DNA from: Actinomyces sp.
GTDB taxonomy: Bacteria > Actinomycetota > Actinomycetes > Actinomycetales > Actinomycetaceae
Direction: 5' to 3'
Assembly: GCF_029851875.1 (NCBI RefSeq)
Contig: NZ_JARKVC010000043.1
Location: forward strand, 1-64,000
Length of the DNA: 64,000 bases
Shown in pieces: positions 30,176 through 39,557 of this stretch (position 1 is the stretch's first letter; the number at the start of each line of letters is the position of its first letter). A model generated the notes under the pieces. The model did not search any database and was not told the origin of the DNA. It worked only from the letters and a program-made list of their open reading frames with translations. The position numbers and the translations under genes are program-made.

Positions 30176-30315
30176 TGTGAAAGTTGCCTTCTCGAAGAGT
30201 GATGGGTCAACGGCCGCAGAGAGGGTTCGCGTACCCGGACCAAGAGGTGGTGGAAGCACCCGGCGAGTCCGTCCGCTGGACCCCACAGTCGGCCAGGCCA
30301 GAGGTCCAGGGCGTG

Positions 30316-30321
30316 ACTTTA
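30316..30321 (-). promoter_or_regulatory. Probable rpsT -10 element
   Basis: On the minus strand this reads TAAAGT; transcription would give a leader of about 135 nt before the rpsT GTG. The -35 match is poor. Confidence 0.4.
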
Positions 30322-30407
30322 CCAGCAGGACTGCTGGAATTCCCGGACGCAGGTCTGCGTCCAGCGTGAGGTGCGTCAACCTACGGGTCTCCCAGACGGT
30401 GGTCCGT

Positions 30408-31007
30408 TCAGCGCCCTGCCCAGTGAAGCCGCAATGCCCTGACGACCCCCTGAAAGACCGCCCGGTCCATCGTCGCGCCCTCGCGCCTGACGGCGCCAGG
30501 ATCCACCAGCAGCAGCCGGTCCAGCCGCACCTCGCTGGGACGCCCCTGACGGTCCCAGGCCCCTGATCCGACGTCGTGCCAGTAACGGCCCCAGCGGGCC
30601 TCCTGCTCGGCGTCGCGGTCATGGTCCTTGCTCGTCATCTGGGCGACGACGAGCCGGCCGCTGTCTCGCGCAAGGACCAGGACCGGCCGGTCCTTGCCCC
30701 GGGAGGCGTCCTCCTCGTAGGGCACCCAGGTCCACACGACCTCACCGGGATCGGCCTGCCCGTTAGGATCAGGCGCGTAGGTCAGGTCCGGCAGGCCCAG
30801 GCGGGCGACGTCGTAAGGCAGGACCGAGGTGGAGGCCGCAGCGGCGGGAGGAGCAGGGCGTGGCCGTCTCGTAGCACCGGCGGAGGAGGCAGCACCACCA
30901 CGCCGACCCGGCCTCTGAGCGCGTGGGGTGCCGGCGCTCTTGTCCTCCGGCGGCGCCACCTGGGTGATGAGCCGCGCCAGAGCGCCCAGGAGGTGAGCGA
31001 GTCTCAT
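30408..31007 (-). CDS. PemK/MazF-like toxin-family protein coupled to trpA
   Basis: A 199-residue protein. The C-terminal part (about 85-195) has the PemK/MazF core: [37 protein letters not shown] and [14 protein letters not shown]. The N-terminal 75 residues are Pro/Ala/Arg-rich. MazF proteins are mRNA endonucleases, but the actinobacterial forms with this long N-terminus and no antitoxin next to them are uncharacterised. Its ATG overlaps the trpA stop (ATGA), so it is the last gene of the trp operon. No antitoxin gene is visible on either side. Confidence 0.75.
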   Translation of the reverse strand: MRLAHLLGALARLITQVAPPEDKSAGTPRAQRPGRRGGAASSAGATRRPRPAPPAAAASTSVLPYDVARLGLPDLTYAPDPNGQADPGEVVWTWVPYEEDASRGKDRPVLVLARDSGRLVVAQMTSKDHDRDAEQEARWGRYWHDVGSGAWDRQGRPSEVRLDRLLLVDPGAVRREGATMDRAVFQGVVRALRLHWAGR

Positions 31008-31852
31008 CGCGTCGCTGCCTTCAACGAGCCCACCAGCTCGACCAGCTCGGCGCGCAGCGCCCCCAGCCCCGCCTCACGCTCAGCTGATCCGGGGGCGGTC
31101 GCCAGCACGGCGGCGGCGTGGGCCTCGACCACCTTGACCACGGCCGACCCGCAGATCGTCCCGTCAGCCCCAGCGGCGATCGCCTCGGCGACCTGCCCAG
31201 GCGTGGAGATCCCAAAGCCCAGCATGACCGGCGCGGCAGCATCGGCCCGCAGCCGCTGCACCGACTGCGCCAGCCCCACGGTGGACGAGGCGGTCTCGGT
31301 CCCGGTCACCCCGGCCCGCGAGACGGCGTAGACGTAGCCGCGTGAGGCTGCGGCCACACCGGCCAGCGTGCCAGGGCTGGCCGAGGGCGGGGCGATATAG
31401 ACCGCGTCGATCCCGGCGGCCTCGGCGGCCTGCGAGAACGCCTCCCCCTCGCGCACCGGCACGTCGGGCAGCAGGACCGAGTCGATGCCGGCCTGTGCGC
31501 ACTGGCGGTAGAAGGTCTCCGGGCCGACGGCGAAGGGCACGTTGCCGTAGATGAGCATGCCGATGGGTATCTCGGGGTGGCGCTGACGCACCCTGGCCAC
31601 CACGGCCAGCGCCGAGCGGAACCCGACTCCGGCCTCCAGCGCCCGGATGTGGGCGCGCTGGATGGTGGGGCCGTCAGCCACCGGGTCCGAGAAGGGCACG
31701 CCCAGCTCCAGAGCGTCCGCCCCGCCCTCGATGAGAGCCTCGATGACGGCCTCGCTCACAGCGGCATCAGGGTCACCCACCATGACGAAGGGGACGAAAG
31801 CACCCTCGCCGGCATCCGCCAGGCGCTGGAACATCTGGGGGTAACGGGACAT
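31004..31852 (-). CDS. trpA: Tryptophan synthase alpha chain
   Basis: A 282-residue TIM barrel splitting indole-3-glycerol phosphate to indole and G3P. Catalytic Glu is in ADALELGVPFSDP (E-L-G-x-P) and the Asp in VLLPDVPVRE; the phosphate loop is MLGFGIS and GAV at CGSAVVK. The ATG is 1 nt after the trpC:B stop (TGA-G-ATG). The length is standard. It passes indole through a tunnel to TrpB, here part of the fused protein. Confidence 0.96.
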   Translation of the reverse strand: MSRYPQMFQRLADAGEGAFVPFVMVGDPDAAVSEAVIEALIEGGADALELGVPFSDPVADGPTIQRAHIRALEAGVGFRSALAVVARVRQRHPEIPIGMLIYGNVPFAVGPETFYRQCAQAGIDSVLLPDVPVREGEAFSQAAEAAGIDAVYIAPPSASPGTLAGVAAASRGYVYAVSRAGVTGTETASSTVGLAQSVQRLRADAAAPVMLGFGISTPGQVAEAIAAGADGTICGSAVVKVVEAHAAAVLATAPGSAEREAGLGALRAELVELVGSLKAATR

Positions 31853-31853
31853 C

Positions 31854-34189
<2,336 letters not shown>

Positions 34190-34190
<1 letters not shown>

Positions 34191-35287
34191 CAGGCCTCCC
34201 GGGTGGTCTGGGCGTCAGTCAGTGCGACAGCGTCACGGGTCATGGACTCCAGGTGCTGGGCGACCTTGCCGCTGGCCAGCTGCTCCAGAGCAGCCTGGGT
34301 GCCCTCGCGCAGCGTGTCCACACGCCCAGCCAGGTAGAGCAGCGCACCGGCGTTGACAGCGATGGCGTCACGGTGGCCGGCCTGCCCGCCTCCGGCGAAG
34401 ACCTCGCGCAGGATCGCCGCGTTCTGGCTCGGGGCGCCGCCCAGCATCTCGGACAGGTGGTGGGTACGCACCCCCAGGTCCTCGGGCGTGACCTCAAAGG
34501 AGCGCACGCCCTGCGGGCTGACCTCGCGCACGGTGGTGGCGCCGTGGACGGTGATCTCGTCCAGGCCCAGGCCGTTGATGACCAGGGCGCGCTCGCGGCC
34601 CAGCGCGTGGAGGGTACGGGCGATCATGTCCAGCCTGCTCGCGTCGGCCACGCCCATGACCTGGTAGCTCAGGTGCGCGGGGTTGATGAGGGGGCCGAGC
34701 ACGTTGAAGACCGTCGGGGTCCTCAGCGCCCCGCGCACCGGCGCCACGAAGCGCATGGCCGGGTGGTAGGCCTGGGCGAAGAGGAAGGTGAATCCGTCGC
34801 GCTTGAGGACGGCGGCGGCCTGCTCGGGGCTCAGGTCCAGCGGCAGGCCGAGCTCGGCGATGACGTCAGCGGCACCCGTCTTGGAGGACACGGCCCGGTT
34901 GCCGTGCTTGGCCACGGCCAGACCCATGGAGGCGGCCACGATGCCGGCTCCGGTGGAGATGTTGATGGTGCCCACGCCGTCGCCGCCGGTGCCCACGATG
35001 TCGAGCAAGGGCACGTCCAGCTCGGGGAAGGGACGGGCGGCGGCGCGGAAGGCCGCGGCGGCCCCGGCGACCTCGTCCGCGTCCTCGCCGCGGGCGTGGA
35101 GGCCGGCCAGCAGCGCGGCGGTCTCGACCTCGGAGAAGGCCCCGGCCGACAGCGCGGCGAAGACGGTGTACGCCTCCTCGTAGGACAGGTGGCGGCCCTG
35201 GACGACTCCGCGCAGCAGGGCGCGGGCGGCCTCGGCCTCCTCAGGTTCCAGGGCGTTGTTCTCGGCGGGTGCGGGTGTGGTGGACAT
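34190..35287 (-). CDS. trpD: Anthranilate phosphoribosyltransferase
   Basis: A 365-residue enzyme joining anthranilate to PRPP. The PRPP site is [17 protein letters not shown], with [16 protein letters not shown] and the [15 protein letters not shown] motifs. N-terminal helical domain residues are about 20-85. It is a stand-alone TrpD, not fused to TrpG as in E. coli. The stop overlaps the trpC:B ATG by one base (TGATG). GGAG lies before the ATG at 35287. It is separated from trpG by 76 nt. Confidence 0.96.
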
Positions 35288-35363
35288 GTGGTCTCCAGTC
35301 AGGTGGGTGTCAGTCGTTGGGAGGAAGGGTGAGGGGAGAGGCGGGCGCCGGGCCCGTGCCGCT

Positions 35364-36002
35364 CTACCGCGTGCGAGCCAGGTCGGCGGTCAGGGCTCGC
35401 AGGACGGCGGGGCCGGCCGGGGTCAGCACGGACTCAGGGTGGAACTGCAGCCCGACGACGGGGCGGCGTGCGTGCCGTGCTGCCATGACGATGCCGGCGC
35501 CGACCGGGTCAGAGTGCGCCGTCGCGGCGAGGCTGACGAGCGCTGGCGGCAGCTCGCGGGTTCCTAGCGAGTGGTAGCGGGCGACGTCGAGCGGCCCGCC
35601 CTCCAAGGGCGCGAAGGCCGGGTCGGTGCGTCCGGCCTGCGTGACCTCGACCCGCACCGAGCGTCCGTGGACGGGGCCGACCCGGCCCACGTGGGCGCCG
35701 CAGCCCTCGACGATCGCCTGGAAGCCGAGGCAGATGCCGACAGTCGGGACGTCGTCGCTGAGCGCGGAGGCGACCAGCTCCATGAGGCAGCCGGCCTCGC
35801 GAGGGTGCCCGGGCCCCGGCGACAGGCACAGCACCGGGCGCTGGCCGGCAGCCGACTCGGCGGCGGTCGGTGACAGGGCAGCGCGCACGCGGTCAGCCGG
35901 CACCGTGTTGCGGTAGACCTCGATCTGGGCGTCAAGGGTGGCGAAGAGGTCGACGAGGTTGTAGACGAAGGAGTCGCGGTTATCAAGCAGGACGACGCGC
36001 AT
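35364..36002 (-). CDS. trpG: Anthranilate synthase glutamine amidotransferase component
   Basis: A 212-residue class I amidotransferase supplying ammonia to TrpE. It opens with VVLLDNRDSFVYNLVD, has LSPGPGHPREAG, nucleophile Cys in GICLGFQAI and the His-Glu pair in QFHPES. The ATG is 1 nt after the trpE stop (TGA-G-ATG), matching stoichiometric expression. The start context and N-terminal DNRDSF are again closer to enteric TrpG than to PabA of actinobacteria, but that is a by-eye judgement. Confidence 0.95.
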   Translation of the reverse strand: MRVVLLDNRDSFVYNLVDLFATLDAQIEVYRNTVPADRVRAALSPTAAESAAGQRPVLCLSPGPGHPREAGCLMELVASALSDDVPTVGICLGFQAIVEGCGAHVGRVGPVHGRSVRVEVTQAGRTDPAFAPLEGGPLDVARYHSLGTRELPPALVSLAATAHSDPVGAGIVMAARHARRPVVGLQFHPESVLTPAGPAVLRALTADLARTR

Positions 36003-36003
36003 C

Positions 36004-37683
36004 TCAGGCCTCCTGGGCGGCGGTCGGGGCGGCGGGGGTGGCTGGGGCCTGGGAGTCGATGACGAGCCGGGCCCCAGCGGCTGCGGCCACCGCGTGAAGC
36101 ACCGCCGAGGCCTTGTGCACGGTCTCGGCAGCCTCCTTGGCCGGCACCGAGTCCGCCACGACCCCTGCACCGGCCTGGACCAGCGCCTGGCCACCGGCCA
36201 CGAAGGCGGAACGGATGACGATACAGGTGTCCAGCTCGCCGTCGCCGCGGAAGTAGCCCACCGAGCCCCCGTAGGAACCTCGGCGCACGCCCTCGGCGGT
36301 GCGGATGAGCTCGGCCGCTCGCAGCTTGGGGGCTCCGGTGAGCGTGCCCATAGTCATCGAGGCACGGAAGGCGTCCAGCGCGTCCAGGTCCGGGTCCAGG
36401 GTGCCGGTGACCTCCGAGACCAGGTGCATGACCCGGGAGTACCGGTCCACGCGCAGCAGGTCGACCACCCGGCGGGTTCCGGGCACGCTGACCCGAGCGA
36501 CGTCGTTGCGTGCCAGGTCCACGAGCATGACGTGCTCGGCCACCTCCTTGGCGTCCGTACGCAGCTCCAGCTCCAGGCGGGTGTCACGCTCGTGGTCGAT
36601 GCCGCCCTCAGCGGTGAGCCCGCGCGGGCGGGTGCCGGCGATAGGACGGATGGAGACCTCGCCGGTCCTGGCCGAGTGGAGCAGCGCGGACTCGGGCGAG
36701 GTTCCGAAGAGCTCGAAGTCGGGGGTGGCCAGGTAGAACATGTAGGGGCTCGGGTTGGCCTCGCGCAGCTCGTGGTAGGCGTCCAGCGCGTCCGGGCAGG
36801 GCATGGTGAAGCCTCGCGAGGGCACCACCTGGTAGACGTCTCCGGCGGCGATGGCCTCCTTCATCGTCTCGACCCCGGCCGCGAAGTCGGCGTCGGACTG
36901 GGTGGGCACGGCGTGGATGGTGGAGCCTGGCTTCCTACGGGTCTCGCGCTGCTCGTGCCCGGCTGCCGCCCTGACCTCGTCGACGGCGTCGATCGCTGCG
37001 GCCAGCTCGCCAAGACGCCTGTCCAGGTCGAGGGGGTCCACGCTGGCTCCCACGAGGGTGGCCGTGGCCGTGGGGTGGTCGATGACGAGGATGATCCGGG
37101 CGTCGTAGAAGACGTAGTCGGGGCAGGTGTTGGCTCCGGGCGCCACCGTGGGAAGCGTCTCGAAGGTGGCCAGGTAGTCGAAGGCGACGACCCCGGCCTC
37201 CAGCGGCAGGTGCGGGTGGGCGACCTCGACCCCGGCCAGCACCCGGAGCGGCTCGATCGAGGAGGTCGCCGTCAGGCGCTCGCGCTCCTCGGTCTGCTCG
37301 TGCGCCGTCGGGGCGGGAAAGGTGAGGCTGAGGCGGTCGGGGAGGGCGGCGTCGTCGGGGCTGACGTAGGCGGCCAGGTGCTCACGCAGCCGGGCCACGG
37401 CCGCCTCGCCGTCGGCCTGGGCGTGTGCCAGGGCCTGGACGCTGACGGTCTGGCCCTGGCAGGTCAGGCGCGCGGAGGCCGCCAGGACGGCGATGGTGGT
37501 GCGCGAGACCTTGGTGGCGATGTCGACCGACTCCAGCAGGACGGTGTCCACCGGGCGGGCCTGGCCGCAGGATCCTGCGGTGGTGGTGACCAGGCCCTGG
37601 GCGGCCAGGTGCTCCAGGAGGAGGCCGCCGTCGGCGTGGTAGCGCACGGACCGGGTGCGGACGGTCGGTGGGGGTGTTGTCAT
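36004..37683 (-). CDS. trpE: Anthranilate synthase component I
   Basis: A 559-residue chorismate-utilising enzyme. The N-terminal LLES element (residues about 48-51), which binds tryptophan for feedback inhibition in enteric TrpE, is intact. The C-terminal catalytic half has IAGTRPRG, ELRTDAKEVAEHVMLVDLARND and GTLTGAPKLRA. YQVVPSRGFTMPCP and SPYMFYLATPDFELFGTSPES track the E. coli sequence closely. It starts at ATG 37683 behind AGAGGAA, about 37 nt below the attenuator hairpin. It is feedback-inhibited and attenuated, judging from the sequence. Confidence 0.96.
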   Translation of the reverse strand: MTTPPPTVRTRSVRYHADGGLLLEHLAAQGLVTTTAGSCGQARPVDTVLLESVDIATKVSRTTIAVLAASARLTCQGQTVSVQALAHAQADGEAAVARLREHLAAYVSPDDAALPDRLSLTFPAPTAHEQTEERERLTATSSIEPLRVLAGVEVAHPHLPLEAGVVAFDYLATFETLPTVAPGANTCPDYVFYDARIILVIDHPTATATLVGASVDPLDLDRRLGELAAAIDAVDEVRAAAGHEQRETRRKPGSTIHAVPTQSDADFAAGVETMKEAIAAGDVYQVVPSRGFTMPCPDALDAYHELREANPSPYMFYLATPDFELFGTSPESALLHSARTGEVSIRPIAGTRPRGLTAEGGIDHERDTRLELELRTDAKEVAEHVMLVDLARNDVARVSVPGTRRVVDLLRVDRYSRVMHLVSEVTGTLDPDLDALDAFRASMTMGTLTGAPKLRAAELIRTAEGVRRGSYGGSVGYFRGDGELDTCIVIRSAFVAGGQALVQAGAGVVADSVPAKEAAETVHKASAVLHAVAAAAGARLVIDSQAPATPAAPTAAQEA

Positions 37684-37727
37684 GAGGGTTCCTCTGCTTG
37701 TGCCACCGGCGTCGCCTTCAAGACGAA

Positions 37728-37749
37728 GAGCCCGCCGGGTGGCGAGCTC
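37728..37749 (-). terminator. trp attenuator (intrinsic terminator)
   Basis: On the minus strand GAGCTCGCC pairs with GGCGGGCTC around a 4-nt loop, followed by TTCGTCTT, the most T-rich tail of any hairpin in the window. The left arm GCTCGCC can instead pair with GGCGAGC at about 37783-37789, the 3' half of the hairpin that follows the Trp codons, giving a 7-bp antiterminator. The layout is the classical mutually exclusive 1:2, 2:3, 3:4 set. Confidence 0.85.
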
Positions 37750-37780
37750 TGTCTGTCGTGCTTCCGCGTACGCGAATGGA

Positions 37781-37804
37781 GTGGCTCGCCCTTAGGGGAG
37801 CCAC
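37781..37804 (-). promoter_or_regulatory. Leader hairpin 1:2 covering the Trp codons
   Basis: On the minus strand GTGGCTCCCC pairs with the GGGCGAGCCAC segment (one bulged base) around TAA. It overlaps the last Trp codon and the stop of the leader peptide, so a ribosome stalled at the Trp codons prevents it and frees the antiterminator. Confidence 0.75.
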
Positions 37805-37833
37805 CACCACTGACGGTTGCGGAGCGCGGTCAC
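37792..37833 (-). CDS. trpL: trp operon leader peptide with three consecutive Trp codons
   Basis: A 13-residue peptide MTALRNRQWWWLP, from GTG 37833 to TAA. Three TGG codons lie at 37801-37809. There is no ribosome site; a -10 TAACCT ends 7 nt before the GTG, so the leader peptide is itself leaderless. Scarce tryptophanyl-tRNA should stall the ribosome on WWW and let transcription continue into trpE. Actinobacterial trp leaders also carry WWW, so this type of control fits the lineage even though the enzymes look enteric. Confidence 0.88.
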   Translation of the reverse strand: MTALRNRQWWWLP

Positions 37834-37840
37834 GGCACTG

Positions 37841-37870
37841 AGGTTAGAGCGAAGGTGCGGGCTCGGACAA
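37841..37870 (-). promoter_or_regulatory. trp operon promoter
   Basis: On the minus strand: -35 TTGTCC (37865-37870), 18-nt spacer, -10 TAACCT (37841-37846). Initiation would fall at the leader GTG. The -35 and spacer lie inside the last codons of the DedA-like gene. Confidence 0.7.
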
Positions 37871-38437
37871 GTTGGCGTCAGCATCGTGAGACGCCCCGGG
37901 CGCGAGGCCGGGTGCCGAGTGTGCAGGTACGGCGGCCGGTGTGCAGGTGCCAGGTGCACACTCGGGCTCGCTGCTGCACACTGGCGACGTGGCGGGGCGA
38001 CGTCGTCGTAGCGAGATGACGAGCACGGCCAGGGCGAGGACGACGGCGGTCGCCCACCAGCCGCCGGCCTCCATCCACGTGGCGAAGACCGCCAGGCCGA
38101 CGGTGGAGTAGAGCGCCGCCCAGATCGCGCAGCCCACGCTCACTGCCGGCAGGTACAGGCGCAGCGGCATGCGGCTGACGCCAGCCGAGAGCTGGACGAG
38201 GCTCTGGGTGCCGACGGTGAGGAAGGACAGGGGGACCGCCAGGACGCCCCAGCGCTCAGCCAGGTGCTGGGCCCGGGCGTAGGCCGCCGAGGTCAGCACC
38301 CCGGCCCACCGGGTACGTCCGGTGCCGGCGGCCACGGCTCTCCCGATCCAGTAGGTGGCGTTGGCCCGTCCCATGACGCTGACCCACAGGAAGAGGAAGG
38401 CCCACCCCCAGGGCAGAGTGAGGACGCGGTCGATCAT
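37844..38437 (-). CDS. DedA/VTT-like small membrane protein with repeat-derived tail
   Basis: A 197-residue protein with about four membrane spans in residues 1-145 (GWAFLFLWVSVMGRANATYWIGR, VPLSFLTVGTQSLVQLSAGVSRMPLRLYLP). The pattern of a re-entrant loop with polar residues and AGVSRMPLRLYL resembles SNARE-associated DedA proteins, which move lipids across the membrane. The last 50 residues are Pro/Ala/Cys-rich and are coded by the 71-bp repeat copy at 37917-37987, so the natural end was probably earlier. The trp promoter overlaps its 3' end. Confidence 0.65.
   Translation of the reverse strand: MIDRVLTLPWGWAFLFLWVSVMGRANATYWIGRAVAAGTGRTRWAGVLTSAAYARAQHLAERWGVLAVPLSFLTVGTQSLVQLSAGVSRMPLRLYLPAVSVGCAIWAALYSTVGLAVFATWMEAGGWWATAVVLALAVLVISLRRRRPATSPVCSSEPECAPGTCTPAAVPAHSAPGLAPGASHDADANLSEPAPSL
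37917..37987. repeat. 71-bp direct repeat, copy A
   Basis: Identical to 38495-38565 at 67 of 71 positions by eye. It contains two GTGTGCAG and two TGCACAC motifs in inverted arrangement. This copy lies inside the 3' end of the DedA-like gene. Confidence 0.9.
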
Positions 38438-38494
38438 GTACCGATCATCTCACACTGGTGAGGTGAGGCTTGCCTGCCTGGCTGCCTGGCTCGC

Positions 38495-38565
38495 GAGTGT
38501 GCAGGTGCGGTGGCCGGTGTGCAGGTGCCAGGTGCACACTCGGGCTCGTTGCTGCACACTGGCGG
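38495..38565. repeat. 71-bp direct repeat, copy B
   Basis: Second copy, 578 bp from copy A, in the same orientation and in intergenic DNA. Outer GTGTGCAG and CTGCACAC are inverted, so each copy could also form a stem. Confidence 0.9.
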
Positions 38566-38744
38566 CGGGGCGGGGTGCCGACGGCGAGGCCGGGTGCAGT
38601 GAGAGGTGGCTGATTGCCCTGCTCGTTCTGCGTGCTGGATGGTTGCCAGGCACGCAGCGGTCAGGGAGGCCCCCTAGGGGAGCAAGGCAGGGTTCTCAGG
38701 GACGGACAAGGGCCTTCCCGATGTTGCTGTCACTGCGTTGTCGT

Positions 38745-38750
38745 CACAAT
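38745..38750 (+). promoter_or_regulatory. -10 element of leaderless ABC ATPase gene
   Basis: CACAAT ends 6 nt before ATG 38757; no ribosome site. Identical to the hexamer before the HAD gene. Confidence 0.55.
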
Positions 38751-38756
38751 AGCGAT

Positions 38757-39557
38757 ATGAACTCATCATCAGTGCTGCGGGGAACTCCCGCGTCCGTTTC
38801 GTCCGTCTCGAACCCAAGTGCTTCGTCGACCCCGACGACCCAGCCGGAAGCGGTCATTCGTCTTGAGAACGTCTCGAAGATCTACGGCTCCCAGGAAACC
38901 GCCGTGACGGCGCTGAGCTCTGTGTCCCTGTCCCTCAACGCCCATGAGTTCACGGCGATCATGGGGCCGTCGGGCTCGGGGAAGTCGACGATGCTCCACA
39001 TGCTCGCCGGCCTCGACACGGTGACCTCTGGCGAGGTGTTTGTCGAGGGCGTCGCGCTGTCGGCTCTTGACGACGACGCGCTCACACGCCTGCGTCGTGA
39101 CCGCATCGGATTCATCTTCCAGGCGTTCAACCTGGTTCCCACGCTCGACGCCAAGGCCAACATCGAGCTTCCGCTTCGCCTGGCCGGCCGCACCCCGGAT
39201 CAGTCATGGGTGAGGTCCATCGTCGACGTCCTCGGGCTTTCCCAGAGGCTTACCCACCTGCCGAGCGAGCTGTCGGGCGGACAGCAGCAGCGCGTCGCGG
39301 TCGCGCGTTCGCTCGCCTCACGCCCGGCCGTCATCGTCGCCGACGAACCCACCGGCAACCTAGACTCCTCCGCTTCGCAGGAAGTTCTCGGGCTTCTGCG
39401 TTCCGCTGTTGACGACCTGGGTCAGAGCGTCATCATGGTCACGCACGACATGAACGCTGCGCTGGTGGCCGACCGCGTCCTCGTCATGAGGGACGGGCAG
39501 GTCTACGCCGACCTGCGTCACCCGAGCGAGGCCCAGCTGCTGGAGGTCGCCCGATGA
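38757..39557 (+). CDS. ABC transporter ATP-binding protein, MacB/LolD type
   Basis: A 266-residue ATPase. Walker A is GPSGSGKST (about residues 76-84), Q-loop FIFQAFNLVPTLDAKANIELP, signature LSGGQQQRVAVAR, Walker B VIVADEPTGNLD and H-loop VTHD. FNLVPxLxAxxNIELP and DEPTGNLD are typical of ATPases pairing with FtsX-type permeases. The N-terminal 35 residues are Ser/Thr/Pro-rich. The stop overlaps the permease start (ATGA). The in-frame extension to 38355 has no start support. Confidence 0.93.
   Translation: MNSSSVLRGTPASVSSVSNPSASSTPTTQPEAVIRLENVSKIYGSQETAVTALSSVSLSLNAHEFTAIMGPSGSGKSTMLHMLAGLDTVTSGEVFVEGVALSALDDDALTRLRRDRIGFIFQAFNLVPTLDAKANIELPLRLAGRTPDQSWVRSIVDVLGLSQRLTHLPSELSGGQQQRVAVARSLASRPAVIVADEPTGNLDSSASQEVLGLLRSAVDDLGQSVIMVTHDMNAALVADRVLVMRDGQVYADLRHPSEAQLLEVAR

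Larger units (their letters stand above)
38438..38756. other. Intergenic region upstream of the DedA-like gene and the ABC operon
   Basis: 319 bp between divergent genes. It holds repeat copy B (38495-38565) and the -10 of the ABC gene. The rest shows no coding potential or other clear motif. Confidence 0.6.
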
